NCBI GenBank assembly: GCA_964213355.1
Contig: CAXOVY010000028.1
Span: 1 to 40,834, forward strand
DNA length: 40,834 nt
DNA from: JBAXAM01 sp964213355
Lineage (GTDB): Bacteria > Pseudomonadota > Gammaproteobacteria > UBA9339
Direction of reading: 5' to 3'
Positions 1-6,773 of the stretch are shown here, piece by piece. The notes under the pieces were generated by a model. That model was not told the origin of the DNA. It was given only the letters and a program-made list of their open reading frames with translations, and ran no database searches. Every line of letters begins with the position of its first letter. The first letter of the stretch is position 1. A program made the position numbers and the translations under genes.

Positions 1-222
1 TGGGAAATTATTATTTTATAAAATTATAATTAAATTCCATTAATTGGTGATAAAACAGCAGAAAATTTTATATATATAGTGTACCATTTAATAGAGGTAA
101 TACGGTATTAGGATAAGATTTTTGAAAAAAGTTCTGAGGAAAATACTAAACATAAAAAAAATCGATATCAAAACTTGAGTTGAGATAATATAAACGAAGA
201 TATAAATAAATTAGCTATTTCT

Positions 223-315
223 AAGCTTTAAAAAAAGGGATATATCAAGGCAAAAATAGCAAGAGTGTTAAATGTTGGTAGAACTTCTGAGCGTAGATTA
301 TTAGAAGCAGAATAA
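223..315 (+). pseudogene. 3' remnant of serine resolvase with in-frame stop
   Basis: The reading frame matches the last 30 codons of the intact resolvase at 40030-40626 (KKGY.KAKIARVLNV...RRLLEA). The third codon here is TAA where the intact copy has TTT (Phe), and nothing recognisable as the catalytic domain lies upstream in 1-222. It is a dead C-terminal fragment covering the HTH tail. It shows that an older resolvase locus of the same kind stood at this end. Confidence 0.8.
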
Positions 316-360
316 TAGATTTTTATACAACCAGTTGATTTTTAATGGTATTTGTAATTT

Positions 361-379
361 TTCGTATTTGCTATACGAA
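361..379. terminator. Hairpin between convergent genes (left copy)
   Basis: The arms TTCGTAT (361-367) and ATACGAA (373-379) enclose a 5-nt loop. The hairpin sits between the resolvase remnant and the convergent minus-strand genes, with T- and A-rich stretches nearby. The same hairpin is conserved at 40672-40690. A bidirectional terminator is plausible, but the stem is short. Confidence 0.4.
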
Positions 380-480
380 TATGCTGGAGTGTTTTTTTAG
401 CATTTTCACAAATTTTTAACGCACAAACCACCCCATTTCCAGCGGCGCTGAAATTTTTTTGTAACTTTTTTCTAAAAATC

Positions 481-684
481 TTAAAGCTTGTCTACTTCGT
501 CTGCGTTCATTCCAGTAGCTTGCCGAATTGTTTCGTTACTTACACCAAGCTTTTTCAAATTCTCCGCAATTTTAATAGTGACTAGCATTTCCCGCATTTC
601 ATGTTCGGGAATATCTTTAAGATCTTTAGTATCAGTAAGGCACTCCTCTTTTAAGTGCGCAAAAAATTGTACTATAGATGACAT
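481..684 (-). CDS. Small protein with the C-terminal tail of Rpn-type nucleases (67 aa)
   Basis: The last ~27 residues (IAENLKKLGVSNETIRQATG...) are nearly the same as the tail of the Rpn-family protein encoded just upstream (702-1574). The first ~40 residues do not resemble the nuclease domain. It starts 17 nt after that gene stops, with a weak GAGAG ribosome-binding site, so it is the last gene of the minus-strand operon. It is most likely a truncated paralogue reduced to its C-terminus. A functional small protein sharing the helical tail cannot be excluded. The catalytic PD-(D/E)XK core is absent. The tail is also part of the terminal direct repeat. Confidence 0.5.
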   Translation of the reverse strand: MSSIVQFFAHLKEECLTDTKDLKDIPEHEMREMLVTIKIAENLKKLGVSNETIRQATGMNADEVDKL

Positions 685-701
685 ATATCATATCTCTCAA
701 T

Positions 702-1574
702 TTAGAGCTTATTTATTTTGTCTGCGCTCATTCCTGTGGCTTGCTGAATTGTTTCGCTATTCATACCAAGCTTTTTCAAGTTTTTTGCAATCTCTATTGT
801 CTTTTCTTTTTCTCCTTCTATTTTTCCCTTTTGTAACCCTTCCCGTAAGCCCTTATTTTCACTATCGCTCAAAAGAGTTTTATATACGTCCTCATTTCGC
901 TCTAGTTGATCATAATACAGCATCTCTTCTTTTGAATAATTATATTCATCTAATGCTTCAAAGGCTTTTTCTATTATAAGATCTGATCCTACTATTAACG
1001 GCAGCTCTTCATTTGAGGTTTCGGAAGCATTCTTTAAGAAATACGCCCATTTTTCTAAGATGGTTTTTAGTTCTTTAGGCTTCTTCTTAAATTTTCCAAG
1101 CTCTAAAAACGAAAAAGAAAAATCTTTTAAGTCGTGTTCATAAGAATTTTTATCGAGAATAACATGATGCGACAAATACTCTTTTTTATCTGGGAATAGC
1201 TTCCCATCAAGAATTGCGAGGAAGGTTACGGATTTTAAGTCTTTATAGGTATCTCCTTTGCCTCGTTGAGATATATACACTTTGCTAGCATAATATTGTG
1301 CTCTTTTGATAAATGCCGTATCAACATCACACTGCATTTCAACGATAAAGTTGTTGCCTTCTAAATCTTTACATAATACATCTATAATACTAACTCTTAG
1401 TTCTCCGATTTCTGGATCTATAATAGGCTTAATAAACTCAACTTCTTCTATGGGGTTAGTTGTTCTAGCAAAAATATCATTTAAAAAATGTATGAGAATA
1501 TCCTTATTTTTTTCGCTACCAAACAATCGTTTGAACGTTAGGTCATTTTTAGGATTTAGAAATCTTGATAGCAT
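702..1574 (-). CDS. Rpn family recombination-promoting nuclease / putative transposase (PD-(D/E)XK)
   Basis: The 290-aa protein starts with the family signature NDLTFKRLFG and has the nuclease core region ending in FIVEMQ, where the E-x-Q residues belong to the PD-(D/E)XK active site, preceded by an acidic D in IIDVLCKD. Length and order fit the Rpn/PDDEXK_2 family, whose E. coli members are DNA endonucleases that raise recA-independent recombination. The C-terminus is a charged helical segment (EGLQKGKIEGEKEKT) followed by a short helix-turn-like tail shared with the 67-aa neighbour. It lies 19 nt downstream of the HU gene on the same strand. The gene appears intact. A role in element maintenance or horizontal acquisition is inferred from the family. 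Confidence 0.85.
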   Translation of the reverse strand: MLSRFLNPKNDLTFKRLFGSEKNKDILIHFLNDIFARTTNPIEEVEFIKPIIDPEIGELRVSIIDVLCKDLEGNNFIVEMQCDVDTAFIKRAQYYASKVYISQRGKGDTYKDLKSVTFLAILDGKLFPDKKEYLSHHVILDKNSYEHDLKDFSFSFLELGKFKKKPKELKTILEKWAYFLKNASETSNEELPLIVGSDLIIEKAFEALDEYNYSKEEMLYYDQLERNEDVYKTLLSDSENKGLREGLQKGKIEGEKEKTIEIAKNLKKLGMNSETIQQATGMSADKINKL

Positions 1575-1593
1575 AATAGCACCTATAAAGGAT

Positions 1594-1872
1594 TTACTTT
1601 TTGTTTACCGACTCTTTTAGAGCTTTACCTACAGAAAATTTTACCGCTTTACTAGCAGGTATTTTTATAGTTTCTCCAGTTTTTGGGTTTCTGCCGTCTC
1701 TTGCTTTACGCTTTCTAACAGAGAAGGACCCGAAACCGATCAATTGGATCGTTTCGCTTTTTACAAGAGCTTTGGTCATAAGCTCAAGAGTATGAGATAC
1801 AATCTCATTGGTTTTACTAATGGAAAGTTCAAATTTTTTTGCTAATGCTTGTGTTAAGTCGGCTTTGTTCAT
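1594..1872 (-). CDS. hup: HU-family DNA-binding protein
   Basis: At 92 aa this is the normal size for HU/IHF subunits. The N-terminal helical dimerisation part (MNKADLTQALAKKF) is followed by the family signature GFGSFSVRKRKARDGRNPKT and the DNA-binding arm tip (KIPASKAVKFSVGKALK). HU bends and coats DNA and often supports site-specific recombination and replication initiation. The gene sits 27 nt after a 44-aa lysine-rich protein and 19 nt before the Rpn nuclease, all on the minus strand, so the three are probably co-transcribed. An HU copy inside an element with a resolvase, a tyrosine recombinase and iterons may serve the element itself (inference). Chromosomal HU is expected elsewhere. 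Confidence 0.95.
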   Translation of the reverse strand: MNKADLTQALAKKFELSISKTNEIVSHTLELMTKALVKSETIQLIGFGSFSVRKRKARDGRNPKTGETIKIPASKAVKFSVGKALKESVNKK

Positions 1873-1899
1873 TTGTTTCTCAGTAGATATATGTTTTCT

Positions 1900-2034
1900 T
1901 TATTTGGTTTTTTTAGATGCAATCTTTTTTACGGTTTTAACAGCTTTTTTAATATGGTTACCTGCTGCTTTCTTTTTAGCTAATTTTGGGGTTACTTTTT
2001 TAACACCTGTTTTTACTTTACTTTTGATTACCAT
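1900..2034 (-). CDS. Lysine-rich 44-aa histone-like small protein
   Basis: The frame reads ATG at 2034 to TAA at 1900, with AGGA six bases before the start. The 44 residues include 17 lysines, no acidic residue, and alternating K/V/A/T patterns (KTVKKIASKKTK at the end), like the tails of H1-type bacterial proteins. It is the first gene of the operon that continues with HU and an Rpn nuclease. No fold beyond a basic, probably disordered or DNA-bound peptide can be claimed. A DNA-compacting or HU-partner role is inferred from composition and position. It is short, but the ribosome-binding site, composition and context make it a believable gene. Confidence 0.65.
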   Translation of the reverse strand: MVIKSKVKTGVKKVTPKLAKKKAAGNHIKKAVKTVKKIASKKTK

Positions 2035-2167
2035 ATTTTATCCTATTTTAAAAACTAACAATACTATTTGTATACTAGCGAATTGACTCAAATTAAATGT
2101 TACCGAAAGTAGAATAAGAAAGATATCGTTGACTCATATTAAATGTTACCGAAATGGGGAGCAAAAT

Positions 2168-3322
2168 ATGGGTCATAACGAAAGAAAAGCCTATCTTGAC
2201 GAAATACGCTCGAGATACCGAAAAGCCTGCAAAAAGATGAAGGCCAAAATCTTAGATGAGTTTTGTGCTGTTTGTAGTTATCACCGTAAACATGCCATAA
2301 GATCGCTTGGGGCGCCATTCAGAAGGATTAAACCAAAAGCAAAAAAGCGAGGCAGTAAGTCGATTTATAACAAAGATTACATTATTAAGCCACTGGTTAA
2401 AATTTGGCTGGCTACAAACCAAATGTGTAGCAAGAAGTTAAAAGCTGCATTGCCATTGTGGTTGCCATTCTATGAGGGTGAGCATGGTAAACTAACAGAT
2501 GAAGCCAAAGCCAAGCTCTTAACAGTAAGCCATGCAACAATAGACCGTTTGCTCAAACCAAACAAAGTTAAGTACAAACGCAAGGGTTTAAGCGGAACAA
2601 AACCAGGAAGTTTATTAAAAAATCAAATACCAATACGCACCGATAATTGGGATATAACCAAACCAGGATTCTGTGAGGCTGATACTGTTGCGCACTGTGG
2701 GAATTCATTAAGCGGTGATTTTGTTTGGAGCCTTACCTTTACCGATATTTTTAGCGGCTGGACTGAGAATCGAGCTATATGGGGCAAAGGTTCTGGAGGG
2801 GTGCTGGAACAAATCAAGGATATCGAAAAAAGGTTACCATTTAAATTATTGGGATTTGATTGTGATAATGGTTCTGAATTTTTAAACCATCATTTAATTC
2901 GATATTTTAGTGATCGTCCAAAAGAAAGAGCGGTACAATTTACCAGATCGCGCCCTTACCGCAAAAACGACAATGCTTATGTAGAGCAAAAGAATTGGAC
3001 GCATGTGCGCCAATTCTTAGGTTATGAGCGTTTTGAGAAAAAAGTATTGGTGCCATTAATAAACGATCTTTACAGCAATGAATATAATCTGCTACAAAAT
3101 TATTTCTGCCCAAACATGAAATTAGCATCTAAAAAAAGAATAAACTCAAAATATTATAAAAAATATGATCAACCGCAAACACCCTATCAAAGACTACTTA
3201 CAAGCAGTGATGTAACTCCTGAGGCTAAACAAAAGTTGATTGCTATTTACCAGCTATTAAACCCTTTTAGACTGCGTCGTAGCATTGAAAACAAAATAAA
3301 AAATATCTTCGACTTCGTTTAA
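2168..3322 (+). CDS. IS transposase, DDE/rve integrase core
   Basis: The start chosen is ATG 2168, which has GGGGAGC five bases upstream. An upstream in-frame codon at 2129 lies inside the terminal repeat. The 384-aa product has an N-terminal helical DNA-binding part and an integrase-type catalytic core. The catalytic residues are readable: D172 (EADTVAH), D233 (CDNGSEF) and E273 (NAYVEQKNW). It carries out cut-and-join at the terminal repeats around it. The family is a two-domain rve transposase often filed as ISNCY or IS481-like, and I cannot name the IS. The gene is complete, so the element may still be active. Confidence 0.85.
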   Translation: MGHNERKAYLDEIRSRYRKACKKMKAKILDEFCAVCSYHRKHAIRSLGAPFRRIKPKAKKRGSKSIYNKDYIIKPLVKIWLATNQMCSKKLKAALPLWLPFYEGEHGKLTDEAKAKLLTVSHATIDRLLKPNKVKYKRKGLSGTKPGSLLKNQIPIRTDNWDITKPGFCEADTVAHCGNSLSGDFVWSLTFTDIFSGWTENRAIWGKGSGGVLEQIKDIEKRLPFKLLGFDCDNGSEFLNHHLIRYFSDRPKERAVQFTRSRPYRKNDNAYVEQKNWTHVRQFLGYERFEKKVLVPLINDLYSNEYNLLQNYFCPNMKLASKKRINSKYYKKYDQPQTPYQRLLTSSDVTPEAKQKLIAIYQLLNPFRLRRSIENKIKNIFDFV

Positions 3323-3558
3323 ACTCGTTAAACAAGACTTATCGGACGTTATGAACTGCTTGGTAGTCAAATGGCACGGCCATAGCGGTGAGTGATGGGA
3401 TGGTGCTCTTTGGCAAGCTGTTCCAGATTGCGTGTCGTGATGTTAAGATAATAGTAATACCGCGCGACAAAGAGTGCCGACTCAGCGCGAGCGAGCTTTG
3501 GCTAGGTTAGTTGCATCTTGTGCCACACATATAGTAATGTAAACGAATAGAATTAAAT

Positions 3559-3716
3559 CCTATGGATTTGTGGACAAGCATGTGCTCGTAAACAACACTC
3601 GCACATACCAGCCAGAGCCCTACGGGACGTGTGGAAAAGCTGATGGATAACTCTAAGAAGCGAGTTCTCCACAGCTTTACCACACTCTCTGGCTTCTTGC
3701 CCACAACTCCACAGGC
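3559..3716. repeat. Large imperfect palindrome, copy 1
   Basis: Nested inverted repeats pair the two sides of this ~158 bp block: an outer stem CCTATGGATTTGTGGACAAG with CTTGCCCACAACTCCACAGG, and an inner stem around GTGTGGAAAAGCT and AGCTTTACCACAC. It can fold into one long cruciform or hairpin. A close relative lies at 33034-33186 behind the IS21 genes. It may be part of the IS right end or a separate small palindromic element. Short reading frames on both strands here are by-products of the palindrome. Confidence 0.75.
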
Positions 3717-3904
3717 TCAATAATAAGTTTTTATTAATTTTAAAAAAGCTTGAACGGTACCATAAGAAGATTATCATTGCTTTGGTAACATCGAATTGTG
3801 AGTCAACGAATCATACGTTCGGTAACATTTTAATATGAGTCAACGCGCTAGCAGATAAAGACATTAATACCAAATTGTTTTAGACGTATTATTACCACAC
3901 AACA

Positions 3905-4795
3905 TTATAAATCAAGATCAGCTCTTTGGTACCTTTGAATATTTTTTAAAGTTTTAATTCCTGTAATAGCTTGCACCTCTTCAATTGTTTTTCCAGAGTT
4001 TAACATATTAAAAATAGCTGTCTGTCTTAGAACCTCTGGCCCCAGATGCTCTTTATCGATATCGGCTTCAATCATGCCTTTTGAAATTATCCGATGTAAC
4101 CCACGCTTAGTAATGGACTTTGCTTTATCGGTAAGAAATAAAAAAGGAGTCTTTGGGACACTTAAAGCACTAGCGCGTATTGTTAACCACCTTTGACAGG
4201 CCTTACAGACCTGAGAGTTTATCTGCACCCTCCTCTTCCCTTTTTTATTATGAATAATTATGTAACCACTTTTTAGATCTATATCTTTAACCAATAAGCC
4301 AATAACTTCTTCTGCGTATAATGCGCCTACAAATATTAGGTCTATAACAAGCCTATTTCTGGCAGTTGTGAATGAATCTTTTCCTTTAGTATTTAAAAGT
4401 GCTTCCTGTTCTTTTGGCGTTAAAATAATAATATCATTGTCTAACTTTAATATTTTTTTGGGAAAAGGTTTTGCGTTTAATTTCTTTTTTTTGTATTCGA
4501 TAACAGGATTGGTTTGACTGTATTTGTTTGCGTAAGCCCAAGCGTAAAATAAATAAAGAGCAGATAGGCGTAGATTTATGTTGGCTTGGGCGTATAACTT
4601 AGGACCTCTTTTGGTAACAAATTGGATTAATAATTCGCTGCTTACATCCTTTAAGCGCGTAATATCGAAGCTATCGAGATAGAACAAAAACTTCCCGACC
4701 ACTTGTAGATAGGTGTTTTTAGTATTAGGCATGTATGATTGAGTTCCTAGCCAATTACTAAATAGAGAAAAGAATTTTATGTGGATTGTTTTCAT
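3905..4795 (-). CDS. Tyrosine recombinase/integrase homologue with degenerate active site
   Basis: The 296-aa protein has the XerC/D layout: an N-terminal SAM-like core-binding domain (~1-110) and a C-terminal catalytic domain (~125-296). Compared with the canonical R-K-H-R-H/W-Y set, the first Arg (normally GLRxSE) is Tyr in GALYAEEVIGL. The conserved HxLR is EVLR, so His is lost. The GH of the LGH motif is GI. The Lys in the hairpin (KKGKRR), the second Arg and the Tyr (IQRYQR) remain. It is full length without frameshift, which is odd for a dead enzyme. It may be a DNA-binding or accessory homologue, or recently inactivated. There is no clear ribosome-binding site, since a 17-bp palindrome lies just upstream of the start. 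Confidence 0.8.
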   Translation of the reverse strand: MKTIHIKFFSLFSNWLGTQSYMPNTKNTYLQVVGKFLFYLDSFDITRLKDVSSELLIQFVTKRGPKLYAQANINLRLSALYLFYAWAYANKYSQTNPVIEYKKKKLNAKPFPKKILKLDNDIIILTPKEQEALLNTKGKDSFTTARNRLVIDLIFVGALYAEEVIGLLVKDIDLKSGYIIIHNKKGKRRVQINSQVCKACQRWLTIRASALSVPKTPFLFLTDKAKSITKRGLHRIISKGMIEADIDKEHLGPEVLRQTAIFNMLNSGKTIEEVQAITGIKTLKNIQRYQRADLDL

Positions 4796-4800
4796 ATACT

Positions 4801-4837
4801 ATTATATGCCTATAAAATTATTTTATAGGCATATAAT
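4801..4837. promoter_or_regulatory. Perfect 17-bp inverted repeat at the recombinase start
   Basis: ATTATATGCCTATAAAA and its exact reverse complement are separated by 3 nt. The palindrome ends five bases before the recombinase start codon, where its transcript would need a ribosome-binding site. It could be an operator for the recombinase or the nearby XRE protein, a recombinase binding site, or a translation-blocking hairpin. The perfect symmetry in otherwise drifting DNA argues for selection. Confidence 0.7.
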
Positions 4838-4978
4838 AACAAATATAATCCCAAACTACAACTCAATAAACCTATTCTCACCACTCTCAAAAAACATTAC
4901 TAACACCAACAATTATTAACTAGAAAGAAGCGTTTTCCAACCACAGCCCCTTCTTATGTGCGACCCTATGAGGCCCTT

Positions 4979-5236
4979 TCATTTCTCAACTTGCCCATAT
5001 TTAGACGTGTTATTATAGTGCTGAGCATATTTATCTAAAAGAACACGAATCATTGATTGGTAATGCGCATGCTGTTTCCCGGCTTCTCGTTTAAAGTAAT
5101 TAATGCTTTTTTTACTTAGCATTAAAGTAACCCTAACGGTATCTTCCTTTAAGATTAGCTCTTGGGGTGCTGGCAAAAAATCATTAATGATTTTTATCTT
5201 ACCTATTGGCTCATTTGTGTACTTTTTTTCTTTCAT
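4979..5236 (-). CDS. brnA: BrnA-type antitoxin
   Basis: The 85-aa protein contains the BrnA pattern VTLMLSKKSINYFKREAGKQ...YQSMIRVLLDKYAQHY, a ribbon-helix-helix DNA-binding region preceded by a short N-terminal tail that in the family neutralises BrnT. It overlaps the end of brnT by 26 nt, the usual toxin-first arrangement, and would repress its own operon. The gene looks intact. In an element of this kind the pair would act as an addiction module (inference from the family). Confidence 0.85.
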   Translation of the reverse strand: MKEKKYTNEPIGKIKIINDFLPAPQELILKEDTVRVTLMLSKKSINYFKREAGKQHAHYQSMIRVLLDKYAQHYNNTSKYGQVEK

Positions 5237-5492
5237 ATACTTTTTTCCCTTTTCTCCAATAGCCTGCGCCTATTATGCGAATCGACTTATCGCGATAAGT
5301 AAACCGCACCGTCATAATATATTTTTCTACTTTTCCAAAACAAAAATATCTTTTTTCAGATTGGCTATGCTCTAAATCTTCTGCAATAATACGCCCTGGA
5401 TCAAGAAAAGCTTGCTGTGCTTCATAAAAAGAGACCCCATGCTTTTCTATATTTTGCCTGTTCTTGTCTTCATTCCACTCAAAATTTACCAT
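5211..5492 (-). CDS. brnT: BrnT-type ribonuclease toxin
   Basis: The 93-aa product has the family signature FEWNEDKNRQNIEKHGVSF near its start, then ...AFLDPGRI and a basic C-terminus with YWRKGKKVYERKK. BrnT toxins are small RelE-like ribonucleases that arrest translation and are bound by BrnA. I chose ATG 5492, with GGAT seven bases upstream. A TTG at 5507 would add five residues with no better signal. It overlaps brnA by 26 nt. All the expected blocks are present, so the pair is probably functional. Confidence 0.85.
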   Translation of the reverse strand: MVNFEWNEDKNRQNIEKHGVSFYEAQQAFLDPGRIIAEDLEHSQSEKRYFCFGKVEKYIMTVRFTYRDKSIRIIGAGYWRKGKKVYERKKVHK

Positions 5493-5589
5493 GTGATTAT
5501 CCGGCAAATATTACATAATATTATACAGTTTATTATATGTATGACAAGCTCAACCAGCCTAAACCGTCTCTATCTTGTTAATATAATCT

Positions 5590-5628
5590 TATAGGGACTT
5601 TTTATTTTAAATATACAGCGTCCCTATA
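5590..5628. repeat. 9-bp inverted repeat in the brnT-XRE gap
   Basis: TATAGGGAC (5590-5598) and GTCCCTATA (5620-5628) are separated by 21 nt in the ~200 bp gene-free gap between brnT and the XRE gene. It could be a terminator of the XRE gene or a regulator site. No toxin partner for the XRE protein is visible in this gap. Confidence 0.45.
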
Positions 5629-5707
5629 TAAAACTTAAATTACTAGCCTTTACACAATCATCAGATTCTATTTAAGTCATTATACTTAATTTCTTGCCTT
5701 AAAATCT

Positions 5708-6028
5708 TTATTCCTCTTTTTGAAAAATAATATGCGGCTTTAACCCCATAGCCGCACCAATATGAGCAATTGTAGCCATCGTAAAACCATGTTTTCCACT
5801 AATAACCCTTTGTACATAGGCATCACTATAACAAAGCATATTGGCCATCTTGCTTTTACTCATATTGCTTTTTTCCATATGATTTCGTATCGCTTCGTTA
5901 ACTTCTTGCTTTAGGGAACTAAAATACTCTCCTTCAAGCACTGCTGCTTCCTGTAAACGCCTAATCTCGGTTTCGTCTAGACGCTCTTTTAAATAATCGT
6001 TAAAACTTTTTTGCCTACCTTTAGTCAT
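5708..6028 (-). CDS. XRE-family HTH regulator (orphan antitoxin-like)
   Basis: The 106-aa protein has a C-terminal helix-turn-helix at ~50-100 (MSKSKMANMLCYSDAYVQRV then HGFTMATIAHIGAAMG), as in HigA-like antitoxins and phage-type repressors. The first ~45 residues form a charged helical extension. No toxin gene adjoins it: upstream is the mobilization operon and downstream a 200-bp gap before brnT. It may regulate the mobilization genes or be an antitoxin left after loss of its toxin. It begins about 50 bp after the preceding gene ends, so it could be read from the same transcript. Confidence 0.75.
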   Translation of the reverse strand: MTKGRQKSFNDYLKERLDETEIRRLQEAAVLEGEYFSSLKQEVNEAIRNHMEKSNMSKSKMANMLCYSDAYVQRVISGKHGFTMATIAHIGAAMGLKPHIIFQKEE

Positions 6029-6077
6029 ACATTTACCTTATGGATTATGGTTTTTGGCATATTCGCTAAAATATAAT

Positions 6078-6746
6078 TTAATTTACCGCATTTACTTCAT
6101 CAAACTTTTTTTGAAGCTCTTTATTACTCATTTTAGGATACTTTTTTCTTAATCCTTCAATCGAGTTTTCCTCTGGTGGAATCCTTCCAATACTAATATC
6201 TATTAGCCTATTTTGCTCTTTGTACGACAGCTTATCCAAAATTCTCTCAAAATGTGTCCCATATCTATATACTCGAAGTTGCTCGCTAGTAAAAAAAGTA
6301 TCTGGCATGTATTTTCTTACTACCATCGCAGTATATGTGGTAAACATGAAGATAAAACCACAAAAAAACACCCCGCAATATATCCACACATCTCTTGATT
6401 TTTTGTCTTTCAGATATTCATCTAAAACTTTCGTACTATCATCTACAACCGCTTTAAGTTCCTTAGTTGATTTATTAATTTCTGCCGTCACCGATTCCTG
6501 AATAGATTTTTTTACTTGCTCATTCACTTCTCCTAACACTTTTCCTACACTTCCGGTGATCCCTTGCCGCACCTGCATTTTAAATTCCGTCGCAAGCGTT
6601 GATTCTGCTTTTAGCTCCTCAATTATCTTTGTTAACGCTTCTCCTTGCTTACTAACAGTTGCTCTATCTTCTACAAAACGCTCATATAATCTTAAGAATT
6701 TACGATACGTCTCTTCTGAATCTGGTGTTTGGTTGTTTTGTGCCAT
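6078..6746 (-). CDS. Membrane-anchored coiled-coil mobilization accessory protein
   Basis: The 222-aa protein has a long charged coiled coil (about residues 10-115, with repeated EVNEQVKKSIQESV-type heptads), one transmembrane segment at ~119-143 (WIYCGVFFCGFIFMFTTYTA) and a soluble C-terminus. It begins about 27 nt after the relaxase gene, with a good AGAGGAT ribosome-binding site, so it is the last gene of the mobilization operon. By position and topology it resembles MobB-type membrane proteins that tether the relaxosome to the coupling protein. I see no sequence signature that proves this, so the role is inferred from context. Confidence 0.55.
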   Translation of the reverse strand: MAQNNQTPDSEETYRKFLRLYERFVEDRATVSKQGEALTKIIEELKAESTLATEFKMQVRQGITGSVGKVLGEVNEQVKKSIQESVTAEINKSTKELKAVVDDSTKVLDEYLKDKKSRDVWIYCGVFFCGFIFMFTTYTAMVVRKYMPDTFFTSEQLRVYRYGTHFERILDKLSYKEQNRLIDISIGRIPPEENSIEGLRKKYPKMSNKELQKKFDEVNAVN

Positions 6747-6773
6747 AATAATCCTCTTTATTAAAAAAATTAA

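Larger units (their letters stand above)
223..524. repeat. Left copy of a ~300 bp direct repeat flanking the window
   Basis: This stretch aligns nearly without gaps to 40534-40834, with roughly 20 differences by eye (about 93% identity). It contains the 3' end of a serine-resolvase gene, a small hairpin, and the 3' end of a convergent Rpn-type gene. The ~40.3 kb between the two copies is therefore bounded by the same paired gene ends. Duplication, recombination between paralogous loci, or integration of a circle could each explain this. Confidence 0.85.
2083..3843 (+). mobile_element. Insertion sequence with doubled terminal repeats (rve-type DDE transposase)
   Basis: The left end has two tandem copies of a ~25 bp terminal repeat, at 2083-2107 and 2129-2153 (TTGACTCA.ATTAAATGTTAC). 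The right end has two inverted copies, at 3782-3806 and 3819-3843 (GGTAACATTTTAATATGAGT). They enclose one transposase gene (2168-3322) and a ~460 bp non-coding right part holding a large imperfect palindrome. I see no convincing target-site duplication at either pair of ends, so the exact boundary (inner or outer repeats) is open. Confidence 0.8.

Noticed and set aside
1..222. Possible remains of the resolvase catalytic domain upstream of the left remnant
   Set aside because: Translating the frame leftward gives no YARVS or WRLDR motif. The sequence is AT-rich with nothing recognisable.
1808..2086. 92-codon plus-strand frame opposite HU and the lysine-rich gene
   Set aside because: It is the complement of two better-supported minus-strand genes and is rich in Phe/Leu, as expected from the reverse of Lys codons.
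3507..3777. Two overlapping minus-strand frames downstream of the IS transposase
   Set aside because: They lie in the palindromic block, and the related copy at 33034-33186 does not keep them open. They are products of the inverted repeat.
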